64,000 nt of DNA, taken from NCBI RefSeq assembly GCF_001427105.1, contig NZ_LMGI01000002.1, positions 1,672,866-1,736,865 of the forward strand. Reading direction: 5' to 3'. Every line of letters starts with the position of its first letter. Within the stretch, counting starts at the first letter, position 1. Below are positions 42,638 through 51,098 of this stretch, one piece after another. A program made the translations under genes and the position numbers. The stretch comes from Sphingopyxis sp. Root154 (GTDB lineage: Bacteria; Pseudomonadota; Alphaproteobacteria; Sphingomonadales; Sphingomonadaceae). Below the pieces are notes generated by a model. That model was not told the origin of the DNA, did not search any database, and was given only the letters and a program-made list of their open reading frames with translations.

Positions 42638-44236
42638 ATGGCCGAGACCACCAGCGAGAATGTCATGTCGGGTGCGCCGGTTTCGGCCGAACCGAAGGCC
42701 ACCGGATATAGCTGGTACGTCCTGTCGGTGCTCGTCGTCGTCTATATCCTCAATTTCATCGACCGGCAGATCATCAGCATCCTCGCGGTCGATATCAAGG
42801 CCGACCTCGGCCTGACCGACGGCGACATGGGGTTCCTCGGCGGCGCGGCCTTCGCCGTTTTCTATGCGCTGTTCGGCATCCCGCTCGGCCGCCTCGCTGA
42901 CAACTGGAGCCGCGTGAAGTTGCTGTCGATCGGCCTGACCCTGTGGTCGGCGATGACGGCCGCATCGGGCTTCGCCTATAACCAGCTGACGCTGACCTTC
43001 GCGCGCATGGGCGTCGGCGTCGGCGAGGCGACCGCGAGCCCGACCGCCTATTCGCTGATCTCCGACTATTTCCCGAAGCGGCAAAAAGCGACCGCGCTCG
43101 CCATCTATTCGTCGGGGCTCTACCTCGGCGGCGGCGTGTCGCTGTTCATCGGCGCACTGATCGTCGAGGCATGGAACAGGAATTTCCCCGCCGGCGGGCC
43201 GATGGGGCTGGTCGGCTGGCAGGCGGCCTTCCTCGCGGTCGGCGTCCCCGGTCTGCTCCTCGCGCTCTGGGTCGCCAGCCTGCGCGAGCCGGTGCGCGGC
43301 GCGATGGACGGCGTCGCGAGCCCGAGTTCGCCGAGCCCCTTTCGCGAGTTCGGCAAAGACCTGTCGATGATCGTGCCGCCGCTCACGCTTTGGGGCGCCG
43401 CGAAGCGCGGCCCCGCCGCGCTGGCGATCAACATCGGCTTTGCCGCCGCGATTGCCGCCTTCGCCTGGTGGATGATCCGCCTGACGGGCAATTTCCCGCA
43501 ATGGTCGGCGGTCGCACTCGGCTATTATGCGGTCTTTTCGTGGGCGAGCGCGCTGCGCGCGCACGACCCCGCGACCTTCCGGCTGATCTGGGGCACTCCG
43601 GCGTTCATCTGCACGACGCTCGGTTACGGTCTCGTCAGCCTCGCCGCCTATGCGCTCGCTTTCTGGTCGGCGCCCTATGCCGAAATCGTGCTGGGCCTGC
43701 CCAAGCAGGAACTCGCCTTCATCCTCGGCGCGAACGGTGCCCTCGCCGGTTTCGTCGGCGTGATCCTCGGCGGCCGCCTCGCCGACCATCTGCGGTCGAA
43801 AAATCCGGCGGGCCGCGTCCTGATGATCATCTTCGGCGTCGTCGCGCCGATCATCCCGATCTGGATCGGCTATACGACCGAGAATTCGACGCTCTTCTAT
43901 GTCATGAACTTCCTCGCCGGCATGCTTGGCGCCGCCGCTCTCGGCGCCGCCGCGGCGACGACGCAGGATCTGGTGCTGCCGCGGATGCGCGGGACCGCGA
44001 CGGCGGCCTTCTTCCTCGGCACGACGTTGGTGGGGCTGTCGTTCGGCCCCTATATGGTCGGGCAGATTTCGGACCTCGCGGGCACGATCGTCGACGGCAA
44101 GCCGGTCGGCGATTTGCGCACCGGCATCCTGTCGCTGATCGGCGTCGCGCCGATCGCGCTCGGCCTGCTGCTCTACGCCTATCGCGCGGTGCCCGAGGCC
44201 GAAGCGACGATCGCCGAACGCGCGGCGGGCGCCTGA
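42638..44236 (+). CDS. Spinster-type MFS transporter
   Basis: The product has 532 residues with about 12-13 transmembrane segments. TM1 WYVLSVLVVVYILNFIDRQIISILA and the following IPLGRLADNWSRVKLLSIGLTLWS (motif A) and FARMGVGVGEATASPTAYSLISDYFP are typical of the spinster-like branch of MFS. Many copies occur in sphingomonads beside catabolic genes. The substrate may be a lipid, organic acid or aromatic compound; none can be chosen from this context. Confidence 0.85.
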   Translation: MAETTSENVMSGAPVSAEPKATGYSWYVLSVLVVVYILNFIDRQIISILAVDIKADLGLTDGDMGFLGGAAFAVFYALFGIPLGRLADNWSRVKLLSIGLTLWSAMTAASGFAYNQLTLTFARMGVGVGEATASPTAYSLISDYFPKRQKATALAIYSSGLYLGGGVSLFIGALIVEAWNRNFPAGGPMGLVGWQAAFLAVGVPGLLLALWVASLREPVRGAMDGVASPSSPSPFREFGKDLSMIVPPLTLWGAAKRGPAALAINIGFAAAIAAFAWWMIRLTGNFPQWSAVALGYYAVFSWASALRAHDPATFRLIWGTPAFICTTLGYGLVSLAAYALAFWSAPYAEIVLGLPKQELAFILGANGALAGFVGVILGGRLADHLRSKNPAGRVLMIIFGVVAPIIPIWIGYTTENSTLFYVMNFLAGMLGAAALGAAAATTQDLVLPRMRGTATAAFFLGTTLVGLSFGPYMVGQISDLAGTIVDGKPVGDLRTGILSLIGVAPIALGLLLYAYRAVPEAEATIAERAAGA

Positions 44237-44330
44237 CCCTTCGGTCGAGACGCCCGCCTAAGTCTTTCAGTCGAGACTTGGGACCGCGCCGTCACCCCGC
44301 TGTGCCGGGAGGTACGGAGCGAAGACCGTT

Positions 44331-44903
44331 TTACTTCGTGCCGTCTTTGACGATAACGCCGCATGCGACGCGGCCGCCGCTGTTGCCGCTGGGATCGGTC
44401 TTGTAATCGTCGGGTCCGGCATGGATCACGAAAGCGGCGCCGTCGGCGTCGAGCAGCCCGCCATCGCCCTCGAAACGCGAGCCGACGAGGCGCAGCGTCG
44501 CGCGGCCGATCTGATCGGGCTCGATGACGAGGTTGGGCAGGTCGCCATGATGCGCGCCCATCGGATTGTCGCGGCCGTGCTGGACGCCGGTCGGGTTCCA
44601 GTGCGGACCCGCGCTGGCGAAATCGGGCGCATTGCACTGGCCAACGGCGTGGACATGCATGCCATAAGTCCCAGGCGCGAAGCCGCGCGCGACGAGCTCG
44701 ATGCGCAGGCCGGTGGTATCGCGGTAGATATCGGCCCGCCCGCGGTCAGCGCCCTTATTGTCATAGAGCTGCGCATAGGCGTCGGCGGCGGGCAGCGTCG
44801 TGGTCGACTTCTTGCCCATCCCGGCGCAGCCGGCGAGCGCGAGCGCCCCGATCACGACGGCCCCTTGCGCCATGATATATTTCTGGTGCGAACCTATCGT
44901 CAT
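44331..44903 (-). CDS. sodC: Cu,Zn superoxide dismutase lipoprotein
   Basis: The start is placed at ATG 44903 with GGGAG upstream, not at the longer frame start. The product has 190 residues. The lipobox is LALAGC. The catalytic domain contains HVHAVGQC (two copper His and a disulfide Cys), GPHWNP, HHGDLPN and VIHAGPDDYKTDPSGNSGGRVACGV, with the electrostatic-loop Arg and second Cys. It detoxifies superoxide in the periplasm, tethered to a membrane. All metal ligands are present. Confidence 0.93.
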   Translation of the reverse strand: MTIGSHQKYIMAQGAVVIGALALAGCAGMGKKSTTTLPAADAYAQLYDNKGADRGRADIYRDTTGLRIELVARGFAPGTYGMHVHAVGQCNAPDFASAGPHWNPTGVQHGRDNPMGAHHGDLPNLVIEPDQIGRATLRLVGSRFEGDGGLLDADGAAFVIHAGPDDYKTDPSGNSGGRVACGVIVKDGTK

Positions 44904-45128
44904 CTTGCTGCTGCTCCCTATCGCAAAACTGTGAATCGGAACGTCGCGGTGGCGCATTTCGATCCCGGTTCGCCGACGATGCCCGCAATTGCCGCGAGTT
45001 CCAAGGGGATAAGTCCGCTCTGGGGTGGGGCGCGAATAGGCAGGTTTCGAACCAAGCTGCGGAAAATGGGACTTTTGTGCTGACTTGCCGCCGAACCAAA
45101 GCTAGCTCTCGCGGCGAGGGAGCAGCAA

Positions 45129-46409
45129 ATGCGGATCATGTTGCTAGGTGCGGGTGGATTTATCGGCCGCTATGTCCTTTCGGAATTGTTGGCGGCAAAA
45201 CATGAAGTCGTTGGTGTCGTTCGTTCGCCGGGCAATCTGCCGGCGGCTTTTCCTCAGGTTCACTTTTTGCCGCTCGATCTGGTCAGGGCCACGGATCAGG
45301 AAGCCTGGCGACCATATGTTGCCGGGATCGATTGTATCATCAACGCCGCGGGCATCTTGAAGGGCGCGGGGATGGAAGCAGTTCATGCGCGCATGCCCGA
45401 GGCCTTATATCGTGCGGCATTGCAAGCGGGCGTAACGCACGCCGTGCTGATCTCTGCTGTGAGTGCTCGCAAGGATGTCGCCACGGACTATTCGGTCACC
45501 AAACTGGCGGGAGAGGAGATCTTGCGCTCTTCCGGGCTTGGCTGGACAATTCTGCGCCCCTCGCTGGTTTATGGCGATGGCAGTTACGGGGGCACCTCGT
45601 TGCTGCGGGGCATGGCCGGGTTGCCTTTTTTCATTCCGCTTCCCGGGAAAGGTGAGTTTGCCTTCACCCCCATCCATGCGCAGGATTTGGCGCGAAGCGT
45701 GGGATTGATCTGCGGAAACAATGAATTTCACGGTCAGACGCTAGAGCCCATCGGTCCCGAAACTCTCGGTCTCAAGGACCTGTTAGCGCGATACCGAGCG
45801 TGGCTGGGCTTTGGTCGTGCGCGATTCTTGTCCGTCCCGATGCCGTTTATGCGTTTGCTTGGACGAGTGGGTGACATCGCTAGCGACGGCCCGGTTTCCA
45901 CCAACAGCCTGATGCAGATGGTGGCCGGCAATGCGGGAAACAGCATCGCCTATGCTAGGTCGATCGGCTTTGCACCTCGCAGCTTGAATGACGCATTGCT
46001 GGCCCGTCCCGCACAGGTGCAGGATCGTTGGCAGGCAAAACTGTTTTTTATCGCCCCGGCGGTCAAGGCGATGCTGGTCTTCCTTTGGCTGGCCTCGGCA
46101 TGGCTGGGCCTTTTTCATGGAAGCGAGGCAACGCGATCGGTGGTGGCGGGCCTCGGCTTGCCACAGATGTGGGCAGACCCATTGCGCATAAGCGGCAGTC
46201 TTCTGGATCTGGCTGTCGCACTGCTCGTCCTGTTCGACAAGAATGCGCGCTGGAGCAGCCTGGCGCAATTTTTTGTGGTGATCGGATACACGGTCGTGAT
46301 CGGCACCGCCTTGCCGAGTGTCTGGCTCGATCCTCTCGGTCCGTTGCTGAAGAATTTTCCGATCTTGCTGTTGGTCGCCGTTCATGGCGTGATCGGAGAC
46401 AAGCGCTGA
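45129..46409 (+). CDS. NAD(P)-binding SDR/NmrA-like protein fused to DoxX-like membrane domain
   Basis: The product has 426 residues. Residues 1-~290 form an atypical short-chain dehydrogenase: MLLGAGGFIGRYVLSELL nucleotide loop, INAAGILKG, VLISAVSA, YSVTKLAGEEIL and WTILRPSLVYGDG. Residues ~305-426 carry four hydrophobic helices of the DoxX-like type. The reaction is unknown. Codon use is visibly less G/C-biased than that of its neighbours (TTG, GTT, CAT and ATC mixed). The TGATG overlap couples it to the DUF2269 gene. Confidence 0.85.
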   Translation: MRIMLLGAGGFIGRYVLSELLAAKHEVVGVVRSPGNLPAAFPQVHFLPLDLVRATDQEAWRPYVAGIDCIINAAGILKGAGMEAVHARMPEALYRAALQAGVTHAVLISAVSARKDVATDYSVTKLAGEEILRSSGLGWTILRPSLVYGDGSYGGTSLLRGMAGLPFFIPLPGKGEFAFTPIHAQDLARSVGLICGNNEFHGQTLEPIGPETLGLKDLLARYRAWLGFGRARFLSVPMPFMRLLGRVGDIASDGPVSTNSLMQMVAGNAGNSIAYARSIGFAPRSLNDALLARPAQVQDRWQAKLFFIAPAVKAMLVFLWLASAWLGLFHGSEATRSVVAGLGLPQMWADPLRISGSLLDLAVALLVLFDKNARWSSLAQFFVVIGYTVVIGTALPSVWLDPLGPLLKNFPILLLVAVHGVIGDKR

Positions 46410-46882
46410 TGGACAGCTATTTGATCGCCAAGACCCTGCACATTATCAGTAGCACGGTGTTGTTCGGCTTTGGGGCGGGCACCGCCTGGTATTTCTGGAA
46501 TGCCCATCTCACACGCGATCCAGCGACGATTGCCAGCGTGGGCCAGATGGTCGTCCGTGCAGACTGGATATTTACGGGCACGAGCGGTCTCGTACAGCCG
46601 GCAAGCGGCCTGTGGCTCGTTCATCTGGCGGGCTATTCGCCTACGGCCCCTTGGCTCATCGCTACATATTGCCTCTATGTGCTGGCCTTCGCCTGTTGGG
46701 TGCCGGTGGTCTGGTTACAAATCAAGGCGCAACGCCTTGCCAGGACAGCGCTGGAGAGAAACGAAAGGCTGGGGCCTGACTACGAGCGAACAATGCGCCT
46801 TTGGTTCGCACTCGGCTGGCCGGCCTTTCTCGGGCTGACGGGTGTGTTCTGGCTGATGGTCGCCAAGCCCTCATTGTGGTGA
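46409..46882 (+). CDS. DUF2269-family integral membrane protein
   Basis: The product has 157 residues, with its ATG overlapping the upstream stop. Four transmembrane segments are present (TLHIISSTVLFGFGAGTAWYF, WIFTGTSGLVQPASGLWLVHLAG, WLIATYCLYVLAFACWVPVVWL, LWFALGWPAFLGLTGVFWLMVAK). A conserved H near the start and the KTLHIISS opening fit DUF2269. The function is unknown. The pairing with an SDR-DoxX protein is a recurring two-gene module in bacteria. Confidence 0.85.
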   Translation: MDSYLIAKTLHIISSTVLFGFGAGTAWYFWNAHLTRDPATIASVGQMVVRADWIFTGTSGLVQPASGLWLVHLAGYSPTAPWLIATYCLYVLAFACWVPVVWLQIKAQRLARTALERNERLGPDYERTMRLWFALGWPAFLGLTGVFWLMVAKPSLW

Positions 46883-47015
46883 AGCGCTTGCGCGACTCTT
46901 CCGGTCAGGTCGAAGCCGCGAGTCTCGCTCAATGGCAGCATTGGGGCAAATGGCAGGAGCGCAAACGCCCGCGACCGGTCGGTTGCGGTCATCCGGCTCC
47001 CCATCGGAAAGGACC

Positions 47016-47046
47016 AAAAAAAGGGCCGCGAATTGCTTCGCGGCCC
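47016..47046 (-). terminator. Terminator of the tonB-exb operon
   Basis: GGGCCGCGAA (47023-47032) pairs with 47037-47046 across a TTGC loop. On the minus strand a run of seven T follows (47022-47016). It lies just past the last exbD stop codon. Confidence 0.9.
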
Positions 47047-47076
47047 CATATTTTGCCTGACGGCCCTGATCGAAGA

Positions 47077-47502
47077 TCAGAAGACGCGGGCGTATTGCTC
47101 GTTGCCGACGAAGCCCAGCTTGCCGACGCCGCTGCGCTTGATCACCGCCATGACATTGTCGACGACGATATAGCGCGCATAGGGGTCGGGCTGGACCTGC
47201 AGTTCGGGTTCGACCGGCAACGCCTTGGTCTGTTCCAGATAATTCGCCAGCTGAGCGAGATCGACCGGCGAACCGTTCCAGGTGATCGTTCCCGCGGGAT
47301 CGATCATCACCTTGTTCTTTTCGGGGTCGACATTGCTCTGGCTGTCGGTCGGGACCGGCAGGTCGATCTTCACCGCGTGGGTCTGGACCGGGATGGTGAT
47401 GATGAACATGATGAGGAGCACGAGCATGACGTCGATCAACGGCGTCGTGTTCATGTCCATCATCGGTTCGTTTTCGTCCCGATCTCCAACTGCCATGGAC
47501 AT
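47077..47502 (-). CDS. exbD: ExbD/TolR-type biopolymer transport protein (second copy)
   Basis: The product has 141 residues. A short cytoplasmic start is followed by a single membrane helix with the essential aspartate, NTTPLIDVMLVLLIMFIITIPV, and a periplasmic domain (KVMIDPAGTITWNGSPVDLAQL, DNVMAVIKRSGVGKLGF). With ExbB it uses proton-motive force to energise TonB. It is the last gene of the operon, 35 bases after the first exbD. Two exbD genes in one system are common in sphingomonads and Xanthomonas. Confidence 0.93.
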   Translation of the reverse strand: MSMAVGDRDENEPMMDMNTTPLIDVMLVLLIMFIITIPVQTHAVKIDLPVPTDSQSNVDPEKNKVMIDPAGTITWNGSPVDLAQLANYLEQTKALPVEPELQVQPDPYARYIVVDNVMAVIKRSGVGKLGFVGNEQYARVF

Positions 47503-47537
47503 GCGATTATTCCTTCGTTCCTAAACGGAGCGCGCCC

Positions 47538-48059
47538 TTACAGGCGGCCCACGGTGCCCGAGCCAGGAGCCGGTTCCGAAATGAACCCGATCTTCTGGAA
47601 GCCGGCATATTGCATCGTGTAGATCACGCCACCGATGCACTGGTACGGGGTGTTGACGTCGCCGCGGATATGCACTTCGGGGAAATTTTCCTCGGTGATA
47701 TTCTGCGGACCGCCGATATCCTCGAGCAGCTGCTCGAGCTTCTTTTGTCCGCGTTCCAGCAGCTGCTTGGAATCCACCGGGGTCTGACCCCAATATACTT
47801 CACACGCCGTGCTCTCGGGGTTGGGCTCGCCATCGCCGTCGGTATCAGCCGAACGGATCGAAAGCAGCACATTCTCAGGCTTCGTCGTCGTCACCTCAAA
47901 CGCCACGTCGGGCAGTTTCAGGTTCACCGTCTCCAACACCACGGGAACCGTGATGAGGAAGATGATGAGCAACACAAGCATGATGTCCACGAGCGGAGTC
48001 GTGTTGATTTCGGACATCGGGGCGTCTTCGCCACCCTTGTCGCCTACACTCATCGCCAT
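47538..48059 (-). CDS. exbD: ExbD/TolR-type biopolymer transport protein (first copy)
   Basis: The product has 173 residues. The membrane helix with the proton-relay aspartate is NTTPLVDIMLVLLIIFLITVPVV. The periplasmic domain is ~30 residues longer than the other copy, with an insert rich in Asp/Gly/Glu and a pair of cysteines (ACEVYW and PYQCIGGV) that might form a disulfide. Its partner is ExbB. It is separated from exbB by a 127-bp gap containing a strong hairpin. Confidence 0.93.
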   Translation of the reverse strand: MAMSVGDKGGEDAPMSEINTTPLVDIMLVLLIIFLITVPVVLETVNLKLPDVAFEVTTTKPENVLLSIRSADTDGDGEPNPESTACEVYWGQTPVDSKQLLERGQKKLEQLLEDIGGPQNITEENFPEVHIRGDVNTPYQCIGGVIYTMQYAGFQKIGFISEPAPGSGTVGRL

Positions 48060-48137
48060 AGGATTAGCATCCTGTCACAAAATTTCTGTCACGGACATCG
48101 GGTCGACACGCCACTCGGTGTGGCAACCCTGTCCAAC

Positions 48138-48176
48138 GGACCCCGCCTTTCGCCACGCGGCGAACGGCGGGGGTCC
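48138..48176 (-). other. Strong intercistronic hairpin between exbB and exbD
   Basis: GGACCCCGCC (48138-48147) pairs with GGCGGGGGTCC (48166-48176, one-base bulge), with an inner GCCGCG-type stem. There is no T-run, so full termination is unlikely. It may act as partial attenuation or as a 3' stabiliser that leaves more exbB than exbD mRNA, fitting the excess of ExbB over ExbD subunits in the motor (inference). Confidence 0.5.
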
Positions 48177-48186
48177 AGGAGACCAA

Positions 48187-48999
48187 TCAGGCCTTCTTCG
48201 GTGCCGCGGCCGGAGCAGCGACCTTCGCCGGGGTCAGCGACGCCGGCTTCACCTGGCCATTCGACATGATCGAGCCGAGCACGTCGTTCGAGAAGGTCGA
48301 CAGACGGCGGGCAATCGCCTTGTTGCGGCTCTGCAGCCAGTTGAACGCGAGCACCGCGGGAACCGCCACGATCAGACCGATGGCGGTCATGATCAGAGCT
48401 TCACCGACCGGACCGGCGACGGTATCGATCGAAGCCTGGCCCGACGCACCGATCTTCACGAGGGCGCGAAGAATACCGATAACCGTACCGAACAGACCGA
48501 CGAACGGAGCGGTCGAACCCACGGTCGCGAGGAAGGCGAGGCCCGAGTTCAGCTTCGAGTTGATGTGGTTCTGCGAACGCTCGAGCGTGCCGTGCATCCA
48601 GTCGTGGGCTTCGACGGGGTTGGCGAGCTTGTTATGCTCTTCGTTGGCGCGCAGACCGTCTTCGACGACCTGGCGATAGGCGCTGTTTTTTTCGAGCTTC
48701 GAGGCGCCGTCGGCGAGCGTCGGGGCGCGCCAGAAGTTGGCGTCGACGGCCTTGCCCTGGTTCATCACCTTATTCTGTTCGAACAGCTTGGTGAACAGGA
48801 TGTAGAGCGTGCCGACGAACATGATCAGCAGGACGAGGAAGGTGACCTGCGAGACGATGCCGCCTTCGCACAGTGCGGGGACGAGACCATAGGGGCTCGC
48901 GCCTTCTTCCTTCACGCACATCGCGGCGGGCATCAGGCTGAGCCCCGCTTCGTGGGCCGGTGCTGCCGCAGCGGCGGCATTTGCGATCAGATTAAACAT
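48187..48999 (-). CDS. exbB: ExbB/TolQ/MotA-family proton channel protein
   Basis: The product has 270 residues. Three membrane helices are visible: VSQVTFLVLLIMFVGTLYILF, LAFLATVGSTAPFVGLFGTVIGIL and ALIMTAIGLIVAVPAVLAFNWL, with the family's Thr/Pro/Gly pattern. A cytoplasmic loop lies between the first two. The C-terminus is Ala/Pro/Lys-rich. It drives TonB with ExbD. The ~45-residue N-terminal stretch (with AMCVKEEG, ALCEGG) is periplasmic and longer than in E. coli. Confidence 0.94.
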   Translation of the reverse strand: MFNLIANAAAAAAPAHEAGLSLMPAAMCVKEEGASPYGLVPALCEGGIVSQVTFLVLLIMFVGTLYILFTKLFEQNKVMNQGKAVDANFWRAPTLADGASKLEKNSAYRQVVEDGLRANEEHNKLANPVEAHDWMHGTLERSQNHINSKLNSGLAFLATVGSTAPFVGLFGTVIGILRALVKIGASGQASIDTVAGPVGEALIMTAIGLIVAVPAVLAFNWLQSRNKAIARRLSTFSNDVLGSIMSNGQVKPASLTPAKVAAPAAAPKKA

Positions 49000-49057
49000 A
49001 CTGGAAAATCCCTCTCAAAATATTCGATAAGTTCGAAACACAGATCCGGTCGCGCGA

Positions 49058-49714
49058 TCAGCGCGGAATCTGCCAACGGATACGATTGCTGTAGCTGCCG
49101 CCCACGGGGTTACCCGCGCGATCCTTGCCCGGATTGAACCGGCCGCGGCGCTGGATAAGTTTGCAGGTTTCGGCATCGAGATCGGCATGGCCGCTCGACG
49201 CGGTCACATCACAGGACGTGATACGGCCATCGGCGCCATAGGTGACGCGGAACCCGGTCGTACCTTCGCGCTCTTCGCGCATTGCACGGGCCGGATAATC
49301 GTCGTTCGTCGCCCAGCGACCCGGGTTGCCCTTTGGCGTACCGGCGGCGCTGAGATCAGGCGTCGGCGGCGGCGCCGGCGGGGCCGGCGGCGTATAGACG
49401 GGCGGGGGCGGCGTCGGCGGCGCCTTCGGCACCGACTGGACCGTGTTGGTCGTCACCGGCGGCGGAATGGGCGACGGCGGCGTCACAACCGGCGGCGGCG
49501 GCGGCAATTTATTGTCCGGCGGCGGCGGCGGCGGGGGTTCCTCCGGCGGCGGCGGCTCTTCTACGTCCACCACATCCAATTTTTCGGCGAGTTTCTTGAC
49601 GATACTGATATTCAAGCCGTTGACCAGGCCGTAGCCCAGAACCGCTGTAAGCAGACCAACCAAGACAATCGCCACTACCCTGTTTTTAGGGTCGACATTA
49701 TCACCATAAGCCAT
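49058..49714 (-). CDS. tonB: TonB energy-transducing protein
   Basis: The product has 218 residues. An N-terminal membrane anchor (VVAIVLVGLLTAVLGYGLVNGL) precedes a long proline-rich spacer (~52-125, PPPPEEPPPP and PPAPPAPPPTP blocks). The C-terminal TonB domain has DYPARAMREEREGTTGFRVTYGADGRITSCDVTASSGHADLDAETCKLI. It spans the periplasm to open TonB-dependent receptors. It is the first gene of tonB-exbB-exbD-exbD. An AAGGAG site lies ~12 nt upstream. Confidence 0.95.
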   Translation of the reverse strand: MAYGDNVDPKNRVVAIVLVGLLTAVLGYGLVNGLNISIVKKLAEKLDVVDVEEPPPPEEPPPPPPPDNKLPPPPPVVTPPSPIPPPVTTNTVQSVPKAPPTPPPPVYTPPAPPAPPPTPDLSAAGTPKGNPGRWATNDDYPARAMREEREGTTGFRVTYGADGRITSCDVTASSGHADLDAETCKLIQRRGRFNPGKDRAGNPVGGSYSNRIRWQIPR

Positions 49715-49984
49715 TCAGGGACGACGCTCCTTGCTAGATCATCCTGACACCAATTCCCTGCCGACGGGTTCGGTTGCCAAATGCCCGGATGATTTCCGAT
49801 GCGTTGTGCGAGACCCGGCGGCGCTACGTTCGGCTTATTATGTTTTTGCCGGACGCTTCGCGGCCCGTCCTATCGCGGTGGCGGCACATTCGCAAACCCT
49901 TTATCAGCGGTTAATGTGCCTTGTCCCATGATGGGGATTTCAACGCCGATACCGGTGTCATAAACGACGGAAAGTGGAACGATC

Positions 49985-50866
49985 ATGCGCCTCCCCCACC
50001 CGGCCGCTATCGCCGGCATACTCGCCTTAACTCTTGGAATCCCCGGCGTTTCCGCGATGCAGGCGCCCCCGGCGGCGGCCGCGGCCAGTCCGTACAGCTA
50101 TGCCGACATCGCCGATCTGGCGAGCGCCGCGCCGATCGCGCTGCACGCGCGTATATATAAGGCCACGGCGCTCAAACCGGCTCAGGCACCCGGAGTCGCG
50201 GCGGGCTACGCGCGATTCTATGTCGAGTCCGACGTTGTCAGCCTGATTCGCGGCGCGGGACCGCTCGCCGCGCGAATCTCCTACCTCGTCGACCTGCCGC
50301 TCGACGCGAAGGGAAAGCCGGCGAAGCTGAAGAAGAAACAGCCCGTCCTGCTCTTTGCCCGGCCCGTCGCCGGAACGACGGCGGGAAGCAGCAACACCGG
50401 CAGCGTCCAGCTGATCGCGCCCGATGCGCAGCTGCCGTGGGATCCGGCGACCGAGGCGCGATTGCGCGCCGTGCTGACCGAACTGGTCAAGCCCGGCGCG
50501 CCGCCGGCGATCACCGGCGTCGCGAACGGTTTCCACGTTCCGGGCACCCTGCCCGGCGAGGGCGAGACGCAGCTGTTCCTCAACACCAGCACGGGCGAAC
50601 CCGTGTCGCTGACCATCATGACCGCCGCCGACGGGTCGCGGCGCTGGGCGGCGGCGTTCGGTGAGATCGTCGACGCGTCGGCGGCGGTGCCGGCGCGGGG
50701 TACGCTCGCCTGGTATCGGCTCGCCTGCGGATTGCCACGCCAGCTGCCGCTGAGCAAGCTGGCGGGAACCGCTCCCGAGGATCGACGCAAGGCGGCGTCG
50801 GACTATAGTGTCGTCCTCGGCGCGCTCGGCGAATGCACGCGCACGCGCAAGGCGCCGATTGGGTGA
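49985..50866 (+). CDS. Exported protein of unknown function
   Basis: The product has 293 residues with a signal peptide (HPAAIAGILALTLGIPGVSA). The mature part begins with YADIADLASAAPIALHARI and contains mixed alpha/beta sequence with two cysteines (RLACGL and GECTR) near the C-terminus. I recognise no domain. Similar proteins appear to be conserved in sphingomonads, but this cannot be tested here. It stands alone between the divergent tonB and a large palindrome. Confidence 0.75.
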   Translation: MRLPHPAAIAGILALTLGIPGVSAMQAPPAAAAASPYSYADIADLASAAPIALHARIYKATALKPAQAPGVAAGYARFYVESDVVSLIRGAGPLAARISYLVDLPLDAKGKPAKLKKKQPVLLFARPVAGTTAGSSNTGSVQLIAPDAQLPWDPATEARLRAVLTELVKPGAPPAITGVANGFHVPGTLPGEGETQLFLNTSTGEPVSLTIMTAADGSRRWAAAFGEIVDASAAVPARGTLAWYRLACGLPRQLPLSKLAGTAPEDRRKAASDYSVVLGALGECTRTRKAPIG

Positions 50867-50888
50867 TTTTCCTTGCCTGACGGCGAGG

Positions 50889-50972
50889 GCTGCACCGGCC
50901 CGCTCCCCCTCCCGGCCTCCCATAGGCTACGATCGTCAGGGACGCCGGGAGGGGGGAGCGGGCCGGTGCAGC
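50889..50972. repeat. Long near-perfect inverted repeat (28/29-bp arms)
   Basis: The arms GCTGCACCGG... at 50889-50916 and 50944-50972 are complementary except for one extra G, with 27 bases between them. There is no T-run. It lies between an exported-protein gene and hom. Arms this long and G/C-rich suggest a dispersed palindromic element or a strong bidirectional transcript end. Confidence 0.8.
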
Positions 50973-51098
50973 ATTCCATAACGGGCTAAAGCTCAGCTTC
51001 GATGCGCCCTAGGCGCGCCGGGCTTGTTTCCATTGCAAAAGCCGATAGGGCGCTCCCAACGGCGGGGCGCGGCTCCGCGTCTATACGGAGCTCCTCGC

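Noticed and set aside
42549..43789. Minus-strand frame antisense to the spinster-type transporter, ending inside the phosphatase gene
   Set aside because: Highly charged shadow frame, no domain; both overlapped genes are well supported.
49370..49560. GGCGGC-rich tandem repeats
   Set aside because: They encode the proline-rich spacer of TonB and are explained by that protein.
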